A stretch of DNA of 43,365 bases from Wenzhouxiangella sediminis (GCF_003410055.1 NZ_QUZK01000045.1:1-43365); one strand, 5' to 3'. Shown: positions 18,348-27,608, numbered from the stretch's first letter. Program-made: numbers and translations. Notes: generated by a model from the sequence alone, not told the origin.

Positions 18348-18557
18348 ATGAAATACGCGATTGTCGTTGAATCTGCACTCGGCAACTACTCCGCCTACGT
18401 CCCTGATCTCCCGGGGTGCGTCGCCACAGGAAAGACCGTGGAAGACGTTGAACAGCAAATTCGCGAAGCAATCGAGTTCCATCTGGAAGGCATGCGAGAA
18501 GACGGCGACCCCATCCCGCCTCCGAGCAGCCACGTCGAGTATGTGGACGTCGCCTGA
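18348..18557 (+). CDS. HicB-family antitoxin-like protein, no HicA partner
   Basis: It has 69 residues from ATG 18348, which gives the canonical MKYAIVVESALGNYSAYVPD followed by LPGCVATGKTVEDVEQQI. This is the partially degraded RNase H fold of HicB. TTG 18321 overlaps the upstream stop as TTGA and is a possible longer start. It lacks the C-terminal DNA-binding domain of many HicB proteins, and there is no HicA gene on either side. It may be an orphan, or the antitoxin of the preceding nucleotidyltransferase. An attC-like sequence begins at its stop. Confidence 0.8.
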   Translation: MKYAIVVESALGNYSAYVPDLPGCVATGKTVEDVEQQIREAIEFHLEGMREDGDPIPPPSSHVEYVDVA

Positions 18558-18620
18558 CAACTCGCTCAACGCGGACGCCGGCGAAGCCGGCGCCGGTTAG
18601 CTCCAGTTCAAACATTTCGA
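18548..18620 (+). other. attC-like imperfect inverted repeat
   Basis: CCTGACAACTCGCTCAACG and, after a GACGCCGGCGAAGCCGGCGCC hairpin (two arms), GGTTAGCTCCAGTTCAAAC form an imperfect dyad with extrahelical bases. This is the form of integron cassette recombination sites. The outer core sites deviate from RYYYAAC and GTTRRRY (CCTGAC, GTTCAAA), so it may be degenerate or a chance resemblance. No integrase or second attC was found. Confidence 0.35.
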
Positions 18621-18640
18621 CACCTGGGTTCAATTGGTGC

Positions 18641-19012
18641 ATGACCCCCATAACACGCTTTCAGGACATCCAGGCTTGGCAGGAAGCCCGAACACTGGTC
18701 TCCCAAATCTACAAGGCCAGCCAGTCAGGCCAGCTCGCAAGAGATTTCGGCCTCAAGGACCAGATACAACGATCGGGCGTATCCATCATGGCCAACATCG
18801 CCGAGGGATTTGGCCGTCGAGGGCGCCAGGAATTCGTTCACTTCCTCAAAATCGCGAGGGGCTCGTGCTCCGAAGTCCAGTCACACCTCTACGTTGCACT
18901 GGACAACGGTTCCATTGACGAACTGACGTTCCAGGACCTGCAAGCCCGCTCCGAAACAGTAGGCAGAAAGATCTCAGCCTTCATCGCACACCTAAAACGA
19001 ACCACCAGTTGA
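18641..19012 (+). CDS. Four-helix-bundle protein (S23/IVP family)
   Basis: It has 123 residues, all helical. The motifs FQDIQAWQEARTLVSQIYKA, LKDQIQRSGVSIMANIAEGF and ARGSCSEVQSHL are the family signature of the four-helix-bundle proteins first seen inside 23S rRNA intervening sequences (TIGR02436 type). The family is common next to nucleotide-sugar genes and as stand-alone genes, with no established function. There is no rRNA here, so it is not an intervening sequence. It lies 20 bases before the UDP-glucuronate epimerase gene. Confidence 0.88.
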   Translation: MTPITRFQDIQAWQEARTLVSQIYKASQSGQLARDFGLKDQIQRSGVSIMANIAEGFGRRGRQEFVHFLKIARGSCSEVQSHLYVALDNGSIDELTFQDLQARSETVGRKISAFIAHLKRTTS

Positions 19013-19031
19013 AGGCGACAGGCACAGACCA

Positions 19032-20111
19032 ATGAACAGCCACCCACCAAAAAACCAAAACACCAAAGCACCAAAAAACGGGCCGATCCTAGTAACGGGA
19101 TCGGCGGGCTTCATAGGCTCCCACGTAACCCGAAGACTCCTAGCCGACGGACATGCCGTGGTCGGCCTAGACAACCTAAACGAATACTACGACCCCAAAC
19201 TAAAGTCGGACCGCCTGGCCCTCTTCGCCAAGCACCAGAACTACAAACACGTCACCGGCGACCTGGCCGACCGAGACCTAATCGAAGCCGTCTTCGACAA
19301 ACACCAACCGAAGCGAGTTGTCCACCTGGCCGCCCAGGCCGGCGTGCGCTACGCCGCCGAAAACCCGCACGTCTACGTCAGCTCGAATGTCACCGGCACT
19401 CTCCACATCCTGGAAGGCTGCCGCCAAACCGGCGTGGAACACCTGGTCTTCGCCTCGACCAGCTCCGTCTACGGCGCCAACACCAAAATGCCGTTTTCCG
19501 AGCACGACAGCACCGAACACCCGCTAACCCTGTACGCGGCCACCAAGAAAGCCAACGAGATGATGGCCCACTCCTACGCCCATCTCTACAACATCCCCAG
19601 CACGGGCCTGAGATTCTTCACCGTCTACGGCCCCTGGGGCAGACCCGACATGGCCCTGTTCCTGTTCACCAAGGCCATCCTGGCCGGCGAACCGATCAAG
19701 GTCTTCAACCACGGCAAACACAGAAGAAGCTTCACTTATGTGGATGACATCGTAGAAGGCATAGTCAGAATCCTCAAAAAACCGCCAAAGCCGACCGAAG
19801 ACTCAACCAAAACACCAAAAAACCAAAGCACCAAAACACCCGACCCTGCGTCGAGCCGGGTCGCCCCCTACCGCATCTACAACATCGGCAACGAAGAGTC
19901 TGTAGAGCTAATGCGCTACATCGAGGTGCTGGAAAAGGAGCTGGGCAAAAAGGCAAAAATGGAAATGCTCCCCCTACAACCCGGCGACGTCCCCGACACC
20001 GAATCGGACGTCACCAACCTGACCGAGGCCATCAACTACAGCCCCCAGGTCAACGTAGAAGAAGGCGTAGCCAACTTCGTCAAGTGGTACCGCGACTACT
20101 ACAAGGCTTAA
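19032..20111 (+). CDS. UDP-glucuronate 4-epimerase-type NAD-dependent epimerase with repeat inserts
   Basis: Likely interconverts UDP-glucuronate and UDP-galacturonate. It has 359 residues. GSAGFIGSH (about 24-32) is the NAD site, SSVYGANTKMPFSE and YAATKKANE the catalytic region (Tyr-x3-Lys), and RFFTVYGPWGRPDMALFLF the family hallmark. The protein is longer than usual because an ACCAAAACACC-type repeat encodes the N-terminal PPKNQNTKAPKN (about 5-16) and a loop with STKTPKNQSTKTP (about 258-270), just before the conserved PDPASS-APYRIYNIGN stretch. No internal start exists that would avoid the N-terminal copy. Both insertions keep the frame and fall outside the catalytic core. Confidence 0.92.
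   Translation: MNSHPPKNQNTKAPKNGPILVTGSAGFIGSHVTRRLLADGHAVVGLDNLNEYYDPKLKSDRLALFAKHQNYKHVTGDLADRDLIEAVFDKHQPKRVVHLAAQAGVRYAAENPHVYVSSNVTGTLHILEGCRQTGVEHLVFASTSSVYGANTKMPFSEHDSTEHPLTLYAATKKANEMMAHSYAHLYNIPSTGLRFFTVYGPWGRPDMALFLFTKAILAGEPIKVFNHGKHRRSFTYVDDIVEGIVRILKKPPKPTEDSTKTPKNQSTKTPDPASSRVAPYRIYNIGNEESVELMRYIEVLEKELGKKAKMEMLPLQPGDVPDTESDVTNLTEAINYSPQVNVEEGVANFVKWYRDYYKA
19041..19079. repeat. ACCAAAACACCAAAGCACC repeat coding the epimerase N-terminus
   Basis: Second copy of the A-rich repeat, read as PPKNQNTKAPKN. Confidence 0.75.
19805..19840. repeat. Same A-rich repeat inserted in frame inside the epimerase
   Basis: Third copy, ACCAAAACACCAAAAAACC followed by AAAGCACCAAAACACC, read as TKTPKNQSTKTP in a loop that is variable among homologues. 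Confidence 0.8.
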
Positions 20112-20137
20112 AGACCGAAAAAGCTCCGCAGCCCCGT

Positions 20138-20234
20138 AGGATGCGTGGAGCAAAGCGCAACGCATCACCCCGGCAACGCCGCAGGCGAGCCGAACTTTGT
20201 TTTCCTGAAACCTGAAACCTGAACCCTGCAACCT
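20138..20234. repeat. GTAGGATGCGT...ACGCATC unit with CCTGAAA array
   Basis: Near copy of the arrangement at 16526-16619: hairpin GATGCGT/ACGCATC, CCCCGGCAACGCCGCAGGCGAGC (two parts), then CCTGAAA units ending about 10 bases before the gmd start. Confidence 0.8.
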
Positions 20235-20244
20235 TGTAAATTTA

Positions 20245-21354
20245 ATGAAAAAAGCACTACTCACAGGAGTCACCGGCCAGGACGGCGCCTACCTAACCGA
20301 ACTGTTGCTGGAAAAGGGCTACCAGGTCCACGGCATCAAGCGGCGAGCCTCGCAGTTCAACACCCACCGCATCGACCACCTCTACCAGGATCCGCACGAG
20401 CCCGATCCGCGGCTGGTGCTGCACTACGGCGACCTGACCGACTCCACCAACCTGATCCGCGTCGTCCAGGAAGTCCAGCCCGACGAAATCTACAACCTGG
20501 GCGCCCAGAGTCACGTGGCGGTGTCCTTCGAAAGCCCCGAATACACCGCCAACAGCGACGCCATGGGCACGCTGCGGCTGCTCGAGGCCATCCGCATCCT
20601 GGGGCTGGAAGACGAGGTGCGCTTTTACCAGGCCTCCACCTCGGAGATGTTCGGCAAGGTGCAGGAAACGCCTCAGCGCGAGACCACGCCCTTCTACCCG
20701 CGCTCGCCCTACGGCGCGGCCAAGCTCTATGGGCACTGGATCACCGTCAACTACCGCGAGTCCTACGGCCTGTACGCCTGCAGCGGCATCCTGTTCAACC
20801 ACGAATCGCCCCGGCGCGGCGAGACCTTCGTCACTCGCAAGATCACCCGCGCCCTGGCGCGCATCTACTTGGGGCTCGACGACTGCCTGTACCTGGGCAA
20901 CCTCGACGCCCTGCGCGACTGGGGCCACGCCCGCGACTACGTGGAAGCCCAGTGGCTGATGCTGCAGCAAGACCAGCCCGAGGACTTCGTGATCGCCACG
21001 GGCGAGCAGCATTCGGTGCGCGATTTCGTCAACGCCGCCGCCGCCCGGCTGGAGATTCAGATCGACTGGCGCGGCAGCGGCCCGGAAGAGCACGGCGTGC
21101 TCGCCAGCGCGCCCGAGGACTGCGCCACCAAGCCGGGCACCCGCATCGTCGCTGTGGACCCGCGCTACTTCCGCCCCGCCGAGGTCGACACCCTGCTCGG
21201 CGACCCGAGCAAGGCAAAGGAAAAGCTGGGCTGGCAACCGAAGACCACATTCGACGAACTGGTCTCGGAAATGGTGGAAAAGGACCTCGAACGCGCCCGG
21301 CGCGATGCATTGATCGAAAGCGAAGGCTACCGCGCTTACCGCTTCAAGGAATGA
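20245..21354 (+). CDS. gmd: GDP-mannose 4,6-dehydratase
   Basis: Converts GDP-mannose to GDP-4-keto-6-deoxymannose, the first step to GDP-L-fucose. It has 369 residues, the standard length. [10 protein letters not shown] is the NADP site; [16 protein letters not shown] and [12 protein letters not shown] carry the catalytic Thr/Ser, Glu and Tyr-x3-Lys; [15 protein letters not shown] is the Gmd signature. It is followed directly by fcl (stop 3 bases before the fcl start). It needs GDP-mannose; manA is at 37221 but no manB/manC is in the window. Confidence 0.97.
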   Translation: MKKALLTGVTGQDGAYLTELLLEKGYQVHGIKRRASQFNTHRIDHLYQDPHEPDPRLVLHYGDLTDSTNLIRVVQEVQPDEIYNLGAQSHVAVSFESPEYTANSDAMGTLRLLEAIRILGLEDEVRFYQASTSEMFGKVQETPQRETTPFYPRSPYGAAKLYGHWITVNYRESYGLYACSGILFNHESPRRGETFVTRKITRALARIYLGLDDCLYLGNLDALRDWGHARDYVEAQWLMLQQDQPEDFVIATGEQHSVRDFVNAAAARLEIQIDWRGSGPEEHGVLASAPEDCATKPGTRIVAVDPRYFRPAEVDTLLGDPSKAKEKLGWQPKTTFDELVSEMVEKDLERARRDALIESEGYRAYRFKE

Positions 21355-21356
21355 CC

Positions 21357-22298
21357 ATGGACCAAAACAGCCGCATCTTCGTCGCCGGCGGCCGCGGCAT
21401 GGTCGGCAGCGCCATCTGCCGCGCCCTGGCCGCCAAGGGCTTCGACAACGTTCTCGCGCCCACGCGCGACGAGCTGGACCTGGGCAATCAGGCCGCCGTG
21501 GCCGAGTGGTTTGCCCAAAACCGGCCCGAATACGTCTTCCTGGCCGCCGCCAAGGTCGGTGGCATCCACGCCAACGACACATACCCGGCCGAGTTCATCC
21601 ATGACAACCTGGTCATCGAGACCAACGTGATCCACTCGGCCTGGCAGAACGACACGAAAAAGCTGTGCTTTCTCGGCTCCTCGTGCATCTACCCCAAACA
21701 CGCCCAGCAACCGATGAACGAAGATCAGCTGCTCACCGGCCCGCTGGAACCGACCAACGAGTTGTACGCCATCGCCAAGATCGCTGGCATCAAGCTGTGC
21801 CAGGCGTACCGGCGCCAGTACGGCTTCGACGCCATTAGCCTGATGCCCACCAACCTATACGGCCCCGGCGACAACTTCCACCCGGAAAACTCCCACGTGA
21901 TCCCCGGCCTGATCCGGCGGTTTCACGAGGCCAAACAAGAAGGCCGCGAAAAAGTCGTCATTTGGGGCACCGGCACGCCGAAAAGAGAATTCCTCCACGT
22001 CGACGACCTGGCCGATGCCTGCGTTTACCTCACGCAGAATTACTCCGACGAACAGTTCGTCAACATCGGCGTCGGCGAGGACACCTCCATACTGGAGCTC
22101 GCCAAACTGATCGCCAAGGTCGTCGGCTACGAGGGCAAAATCGAAACTGACCCGAGCAAGCCGGACGGTACGCCGCGCAAGTTAATGGATGTATCAAGAG
22201 CGCACGAGCTGGGTTGGCGCGCAGCGACCGGTCTAGAGGAGGGCCTTAAAGAAACCTACGAGTGGTTCCTGGAAAATCAGAAGGCAGCGCGGCTTTAG
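21357..22298 (+). CDS. fcl: GDP-L-fucose synthase
   Basis: Epimerase-reductase that turns the Gmd product into GDP-L-fucose with NADPH. It has 313 residues. GGRGMVGSA is the NADP site, [15 protein letters not shown] and [10 protein letters not shown] (Tyr-x3-Lys) the active site, and [19 protein letters not shown] a strong family match. ATG 21357 has AAGGA six bases upstream; ATG 21351 overlaps the gmd stop but would have no spacing to a ribosome site. The large open frame upstream is a shadow of gmd. The IS481-type element starts about 25 bases after the stop. Confidence 0.96.
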   Translation: MDQNSRIFVAGGRGMVGSAICRALAAKGFDNVLAPTRDELDLGNQAAVAEWFAQNRPEYVFLAAAKVGGIHANDTYPAEFIHDNLVIETNVIHSAWQNDTKKLCFLGSSCIYPKHAQQPMNEDQLLTGPLEPTNELYAIAKIAGIKLCQAYRRQYGFDAISLMPTNLYGPGDNFHPENSHVIPGLIRRFHEAKQEGREKVVIWGTGTPKREFLHVDDLADACVYLTQNYSDEQFVNIGVGEDTSILELAKLIAKVVGYEGKIETDPSKPDGTPRKLMDVSRAHELGWRAATGLEEGLKETYEWFLENQKAARL

Positions 22299-22323
22299 GA
22301 GTTACGGAAGGTTCATCCCCAAA

Positions 22324-23560
22324 ATGAAGTAGTTGCGTATTTATCCGACAGTCGCCCCTGCTGAGAGCTAGTCAGGGGCGACCACCGGGGTCTCCGGTAG
22401 ACTCTATTGTATCCCGACAACGCATAGACAAGGAGAACACCCGATGACCATCGTTTCACAGAGCACCAAGAGGAAGCTTTCTTTGCTTCAACTGGCCCAG
22501 GAACTCGGCAACGGCTCGAAAGCCTGCCAGTCACGGACTACCACCGAGACACCTTCGACGAGGTCCAAAAGGCCTTCAAGGTTGGCGGTGTCGCCGCCCT
22601 GGTCGAGCAGCGCCGCGGACCCAGGAATCCGCACCCAAACCGGGTGCCGGAAGCGACCGAGAAGCGCATTCTTGAGTTCTGCCTGGCCAAGCCGACCTAC
22701 GGCGCCCAGCGGGTTGCCAACGACCTGCGGCTGGAGGGCGTGGACGTCAGCCCTTCCGGCGTGCGCGGCGTCTGGCTGCGTCACGATCTGGAGACTCGAT
22801 ACAAGCGCCTGCTGAGGCTGGAAGCCGAGGCCCAGGAGCAGACCTTCGTCCTGTCCGACGAGCAGATCCGGCTGCTGGAACGCCATTCTCCGGAGTTCCG
22901 GATGCGCCACGTCGAAACCACAGCGCCCGGCGAGCTACTCAACCAGGACACGTTCTACTGGGGCCAGCTTAAGGGCGTGGGCAAGATCTACGTCCAAGTC
23001 GTGATCGATGCCTTCTGTTCCCTCGCCTTCGCCAAGGTTTACACATCGAAGATGCCGATCACCGCGGCCGATTTGATCTACGACCGCGTGCTGCCGTTCT
23101 ACGATGCACTCGGTGTCACCATCCAGGCCGTCCTGACCGACAACGGCCGGGAGTTCTGCGGGAAGCCCGAGGGCCATCCCCACGAGCTGCTGCTGGCCCT
23201 GCACGACATCGAGCACCGCACCACCAAAGTCAGGTCGCCGCGAACCAATGGTTTTGTAGAGAGGATGAACCGCACGCTGCTTGACGAGCACTTCCGCATC
23301 AAAGGCCGAGAAAACTGGTACGAATCAGCCGACCAAATCCAGGCCGATCTCGACGAGTTCCTGGCCTTCTACAACCTCAAGCGCACCCACCAGGGCTATC
23401 GATTGAAGGGCCGAACACCGGCTCAGGCACTGCGCGATGCGTTGGGCCGAAAGAAGTTGCCGCCGATCGTTCCCAAGGAACCTACAACCGAGGTTGCTGA
23501 GGCGGCATAATCGGAGCTATCGCAGACCCCGAGTGTCGGGTAATTACTCAACTTGTACAG
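22324..23560. mobile_element. IS481-type insertion sequence with terminal repeats and target duplication
   Basis: Imperfect terminal inverted repeats of 26 bases, 22325-22350 and 23534-23559, match at 20 positions; their inner ends both read CCGACA when oriented. The element is about 1.24 kb, usual for IS481. The direct repeat CCCCAAA (22317-22323 and 23561-23567; the next base is also A on both sides) flanks it as a target duplication. Removing it restores a short fcl-to-wzx spacer, so it landed inside the operon. It carries one transposase frame, frameshifted near 22530. Confidence 0.85.
22444..23510 (+). pseudogene. IS481-family transposase, frameshifted
   Basis: The start MTIVSQSTKRKLSLLQLAQE with GGAGAA upstream is the usual N-terminus of this family. 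After SKAC the frame is lost near 22526-22532: a single missing base in TGCCAGTCACGGAC explains it, since the +1 frame continues as DYHRDTFDEVQKAF, GGVAALVEQRRGP. From 22644 the rest is intact: helix-turn-helix-like region, then the DDE integrase core with VVIDAFCSLAF, LTDNGREFCG and a late Glu in NGFVERMNRTLLDEHF. Family members are normally a single frame, so this is most simply a broken copy; programmed frameshifting is less likely because no slippery run is seen. Confidence 0.85.
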
Positions 23561-23574
23561 CCCCAAAACCCCGA

Positions 23575-24942
23575 ATGAACCACTCAATCAAAGCCGACAC
23601 GCTAATTCAGTTGCCTGGTAAAGATAGATTCCTTGCACGCAAATTCATTCAGGCCCTCGGCCTGCGCATTTGTGTCCTCTTGGTTGGCTTCGCGACATCC
23701 GTGCTCCTAGCACGAATCCTGGGCCCAACTGAATTTGGCTACTATCTCTTTGCTTTTTCCTTGATGACACTGATTGCTATTCCTGTTCAAGCCGGAATGC
23801 CAATGCTTATCACCAAGAAGCTCCCCCAATATGATCATGGAGAGCAACACCCGCTGATAAAAGGTCTCTTGATACAGTGCGCCTTCCTGATCGTTATCTT
23901 TTCCGCCATCGCCATTGCTGGGATAAACACCTTCAACCTTTGGTGGTTCAGAACTTCAGGCGGCTATGAAGGCATGGAAGTCGTAGTCTGGGGTTCACTG
24001 CTTATACCGTTAATTGCTTTTGCGACGCTCTCAGGCGCCGCGATCCGCTCGCTACAAAGGCATTTCGTAGGACAGGCAGTAGAGACGGCTCTCCGCCAAG
24101 CCCTTCTGTTAGCCTTGATCGGCAGCCTTAGCATAATATTTAACAGCGCATTCTCGCTTGACGCCACGCAAGCAATGATTCTCCACATACTTGCAGGCTT
24201 GGCAACAGCGCTAATTGGCTGGCTCGCCCTTGCCCACACTTTCACCTTTGACTGGCACAAAGTATCAGTCCATTTCAAAACCCGACAATGGCTCAAAAAC
24301 CTGGCCCCACTTGCAGTCATCGCGGGTATGACAGTGATACTCGGAAAGACCGATATCATTATGCTCCGCATTTTAGCAGGAGCGGACGAGGTAGCCCACT
24401 ATTACGTTGCGGCTCAATTTGGAATGCTCGTTTTTATTTCCGCCCAAGGCGTACGTCTGGTTAATGGACCACTCCTTGCCCGCGAAGCGAAAACTGGCAA
24501 CCGCCCCTATATGCAACGGATATACAGCCAAGGAGCGCTGTTCGTATTTCTGACGACGATTCCAACGGCAATGATCCTCATTCTATTCGGACGCCCTATC
24601 ATCGAACTTATATTCGGCGCCCCATTCATTGCTGCCTATGCAGCAGTCATCGTTTTTTCAGTGGGATACATGCTGCAGGCCTTGTTTGGAACAACGGAAA
24701 TCATTCTCAAAATAATGGACCACGAGGCGACCATAGTGCGTGCGTTTGCGGTTGCGATTGTTGCCAACATACTCATCAACGCTATATTAATCCCACCCCT
24801 TGGGATATTCGGCGCGGCGCTCGCATCAATGACCGTCACCATCGCCTCGAAACTATATCTGTCACTGCAGATCTATAGAAAGATTGGTATCAGAGCATTC
24901 GCAATCATTCCGAGGGCGTCGCTTAGTGGGCCAGGCCAATGA
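23575..24942 (+). CDS. wzx: Wzx-type oligosaccharide flippase
   Basis: Would flip the undecaprenyl-linked repeat unit across the inner membrane. It has 455 residues with about 12-14 hydrophobic segments; the start FIQALGLRICVLLVGFATS followed by VLLARILGPTEFGYYLFAFS is typical of the polysaccharide-transporter (MATE-like) family. ATG 23575 begins the family-like N-terminus; the longer frame upstream runs through the IS. It opens the AT-richer block of the locus. Wzx proteins diverge strongly, so the sugar specificity cannot be read. It ends in ATGA overlap with the next gene. The symbol is given by role. Confidence 0.85.
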   Translation: MNHSIKADTLIQLPGKDRFLARKFIQALGLRICVLLVGFATSVLLARILGPTEFGYYLFAFSLMTLIAIPVQAGMPMLITKKLPQYDHGEQHPLIKGLLIQCAFLIVIFSAIAIAGINTFNLWWFRTSGGYEGMEVVVWGSLLIPLIAFATLSGAAIRSLQRHFVGQAVETALRQALLLALIGSLSIIFNSAFSLDATQAMILHILAGLATALIGWLALAHTFTFDWHKVSVHFKTRQWLKNLAPLAVIAGMTVILGKTDIIMLRILAGADEVAHYYVAAQFGMLVFISAQGVRLVNGPLLAREAKTGNRPYMQRIYSQGALFVFLTTIPTAMILILFGRPIIELIFGAPFIAAYAAVIVFSVGYMLQALFGTTEIILKIMDHEATIVRAFAVAIVANILINAILIPPLGIFGAALASMTVTIASKLYLSLQIYRKIGIRAFAIIPRASLSGPGQ

Positions 24943-26516
24943 CTATAGCATTCCATCAGCAAAGCCCAAATCCCCAACTGCCTACTTCAAAGGCCATTAA
25001 GGGTCAGAAATACCTTACAAACGCCGCGTTATCGACGTCATTAGTAGCGATTGTAACGGCATTTATTTGGCTTAGTGCAATAGAGAGCTCCTCGGCACTG
25101 GTGAACACGATGAATGCTTTAGTGCCACTATATTTCCTGCTATTCTTCTCTATTTTTGGCTATCACATTCTACGCACCGACGCGACGTTAATCTGGACTC
25201 CCATTTTCCTATTTCTCGCCTATACCGCGTTGTTCAAAGGGCTCGGCCCGCTTGTTTATGTCTTTGGTGATTCAGAAACAACAGCCGCCATTGAACATGG
25301 ATTGTGGGCTCGTACCGATGCTGAACAACTCCAAACCAATTTATTGAACTCTGTTGCAACCGCAGTCATTCTTTCAGTGATGGCGTTACTGCTGCGAACG
25401 CAATGGGCTCGGCGCATAGCCCTCGGGGAACCACGCAAACATATTTCGGACCGCAGCGTACCAATTGCAACTGTAGCTATCGTCTTCCTCTTGCTTGGCG
25501 CAATTATCCGCTACATATTTATTTTGCCGTATTCGTTTGGCATGACAGACTCTGTCCCGCCTGGATTAGCTATGACCTTTGGAAACCTGATTGATCTCGG
25601 GTTCGCGCTAATCGCTTACCTGGCAGCCACGCGTCGCGGTCGCTGGATGATCTTGTTCTGGATTCTTTTCCCACTACATGCAAGCACTCTCTTCCTCGAG
25701 TTCCGCAAATCTACCGTTGTTCTGGCTCTCCTACTTCCGGCCTTCACAGCCTTCCTTGCTCATGGAGACCGGAAGCGTCTTTCTGCCTGGTTAATTGCCA
25801 CGTTGATGATCTATTCTGCAATGACACCGATCGCCAATTACGGTCGCGCGGAGATCGTTGAGAGGGGTGGAAACAATGTGTATAGCGCTACGTTCGTTGA
25901 ACGTCTGGAGATCCTCCATCATGCGCTAACTCGAGACCGGGAAAGTATAATTAAAAACCGCGGGGGCGGGGAGCAGGCTAGCTGGCTGCGGCTTGACTAC
26001 TCTGGCCCGATGGCCTTTGCAATGAACTCTTATGATCGTAGCTATACTAACCCAACCATCAAGGATGGGCTATGGCGCCTTGTCCCACGCGCCGTGTGGC
26101 CGGACAAGCCCACGATATCTGGGCCGGGCCGGGACTTCTATCAACTTGTATCTGGTACGGATCGACAAGCGCGCGTCGGAATCACGTACTACGCAGATGC
26201 ATATTGGAACGGGGGATGGCCTATGGTAGTCGTAGTTTCGTGCCTGATTGGATTATTCTTTGCCATAGCAAGTGCGTACGCTTTGCGCTGGATTCGTACC
26301 AAGAACTTCGTGATGTTCCCCGCGATTCTCTTAGTCGCAGATTTCGCACTGCGCGGCCTCAATGGTTGGGTCCAGAATGGCTTTGCTCTAATCCCTTACC
26401 TGCTGGCCTATGCCCTTTTTATCCAAACGCTCCGTCTTTTCTATATTCACAAAGTCAAAAGAAACCTTGCTGCTGATAGGTTAAGCGTAGAACCGCATGC
26501 TAATCCCAGACCTTGA
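24939..26516 (+). CDS. Wzy-like integral membrane protein, putative polysaccharide polymerase
   Basis: It has 525 residues with about 11-12 membrane segments (for example AALSTSLVAIVTAFIWLSAI, YFLLFFSIFGYHIL, IPYLLAYALFIQTL). A large soluble loop around 300-420 contains Arg, Tyr and Trp residues (LWRLVPRAVWPDKPT, RQARVGITYYADAYWNGGWP). The last motif, with Y, D and W before a membrane helix, is seen in several O-antigen polymerase-type proteins. Sequence identity in this class is too low for a firm call; position after wzx and topology support polymerase. It is coupled to wzx by a four-base ATGA overlap and overlaps the next gene by 20 bases. Confidence 0.7.
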   Translation: MTIAFHQQSPNPQLPTSKAIKGQKYLTNAALSTSLVAIVTAFIWLSAIESSSALVNTMNALVPLYFLLFFSIFGYHILRTDATLIWTPIFLFLAYTALFKGLGPLVYVFGDSETTAAIEHGLWARTDAEQLQTNLLNSVATAVILSVMALLLRTQWARRIALGEPRKHISDRSVPIATVAIVFLLLGAIIRYIFILPYSFGMTDSVPPGLAMTFGNLIDLGFALIAYLAATRRGRWMILFWILFPLHASTLFLEFRKSTVVLALLLPAFTAFLAHGDRKRLSAWLIATLMIYSAMTPIANYGRAEIVERGGNNVYSATFVERLEILHHALTRDRESIIKNRGGGEQASWLRLDYSGPMAFAMNSYDRSYTNPTIKDGLWRLVPRAVWPDKPTISGPGRDFYQLVSGTDRQARVGITYYADAYWNGGWPMVVVVSCLIGLFFAIASAYALRWIRTKNFVMFPAILLVADFALRGLNGWVQNGFALIPYLLAYALFIQTLRLFYIHKVKRNLAADRLSVEPHANPRP

Positions 26517-27216
26517 ATGCGTCTTCGTGCATGTGCCAAAGACCGCTGGACAGAGTATCGAATCGGCTTTCCTGGAGTTTCTTGGCGAAACATGGTTGCA
26601 CCGCGAGCCTTACCTTCTATTCGAAAACACCAATCCAGAGATTGGCCCGCCTCGGATGGCTCACCTTACGTCACTCGAATATACGACCCTCGGCCATGTC
26701 GGCGCAAATGAGTGGGAGCGCTTTTTTAAGTTTGGCTTTGTACGCAACCCGTGGACAAGGCTAGTGTCTGAGTACCGTTTCCGCGCATCAAGAATTCGCT
26801 CGCCGTTCCGGGAGTGGGTACTAGAGCATTTTCCTCAACCAGGTTGGAGTGACATGTGGCGACATGTGATGCCACAAAGTGACTATCTCTTTGATAGTCG
26901 CGGTCGCCAAATGGTAGATTTCATTGGTCGCTTTGAGAATCTCTTAGAAGACTACGGGCTTTTACAGGAGCATTTGGGTGTCGCCCTTCCAAAATTAAGG
27001 AAAGTTAACGCCACCAACGAAATTGGCTTCATGGAGCGCGCGCGAACTCAAGGCTTGGCGCACGGAATTCGGGGTGCATTGTCCCGACGTTTGGCCAAAT
27101 CCCGCGTGAGGAGGCCAGCTGATTGGCGTACTTATTATGATAATGACACAAACGCGTTTGTTGAGCGCTTTTATGCTGAGGATATCGAACGGTTTGGGTA
27201 TTCGTTCGATAGCTGA
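26497..27216 (+). CDS. Carbohydrate sulfotransferase (sulfotransferase family 2 type)
   Basis: Likely transfers sulfate from PAPS to a sugar hydroxyl. It has 239 residues. The 5'-phosphosulfate loop is VHVPKTAGQSIES (about 11-23), with Lys15; the 3'-phosphate site is FVRNPWTRLVSEYRF (about 81-95), with Arg83 and Ser91. These are the two PAPS-binding motifs of the carbohydrate (HNK/chondroitin-like) sulfotransferases. The start ATG is within the end of the Wzy-like gene, 20 bases overlapping. It belongs to a different subfamily from the two further downstream. PAPS would come from the synthase at 14835. Confidence 0.9.
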   Translation: MLIPDLECVFVHVPKTAGQSIESAFLEFLGETWLHREPYLLFENTNPEIGPPRMAHLTSLEYTTLGHVGANEWERFFKFGFVRNPWTRLVSEYRFRASRIRSPFREWVLEHFPQPGWSDMWRHVMPQSDYLFDSRGRQMVDFIGRFENLLEDYGLLQEHLGVALPKLRKVNATNEIGFMERARTQGLAHGIRGALSRRLAKSRVRRPADWRTYYDNDTNAFVERFYAEDIERFGYSFDS

Positions 27217-27608
27217 CTAAATGGCAACGTAACTTTTCTCTCGGACACAGGTCATTATTGCCGTCTAGAACACAGCATAAATAGCAATGGGGTATAGCAT
27301 GTGGGATTATGTGATGCCGCGTATTCCTCCGAACCTGCGCACATTCCTATCCGGCGATAGATAACTCACGCTAAAAAATCGAAGGCACTGTTATTATTCG
27401 CAGAGGCTCCTATTAGAGATTGCTTGAAAAAGTGCTAGACCAACTTAGCATCAGGATAGACGCCCCTCGAAAGGTCAAGGTCACCTGTTTGGAGAACTAC
27501 TGCCTATACATTGTCCGAGGCAAATCTTGGGATTCAATGCCGGAAACTTGTCAGACGCAAAGCTGCTATGCCTTTCGTACACGTTTGTAGCCAACGACAA
27601 TCAGTAAA
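27217..27608. other. AT-richer spacer, no clear gene
   Basis: These 392 bases carry no supported gene. A 56-codon frame (27420-27590, TTG start, no ribosome site) reads LLEKVLDQLSIRIDAP... and is Cys-rich near its end; it may be chance or a decayed gene. TTGAAA (27424-27429) and TAGCAT (27446-27451), 16 bases apart, are a weak promoter candidate for the following sulfotransferases. It is the longest gap in this otherwise overlapping gene block and holds no composite repeat, unlike the flanks. Confidence 0.5.

Noticed and set aside
18641-19012. Ribosomal protein S23 / rRNA intervening-sequence protein
   Set aside because: No rRNA gene is present; the family name is historical, so it is called a four-helix-bundle protein.
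22444-22815. Programmed frameshift in the IS transposase
   Set aside because: No slippery run at the break and IS481 transposases are normally one frame; a one-base loss explains it.
27420-27590. 56-codon frame in the spacer before the sulfotransferase pair
   Set aside because: TTG start without ribosome site, no coupling to neighbours, no recognisable domain.
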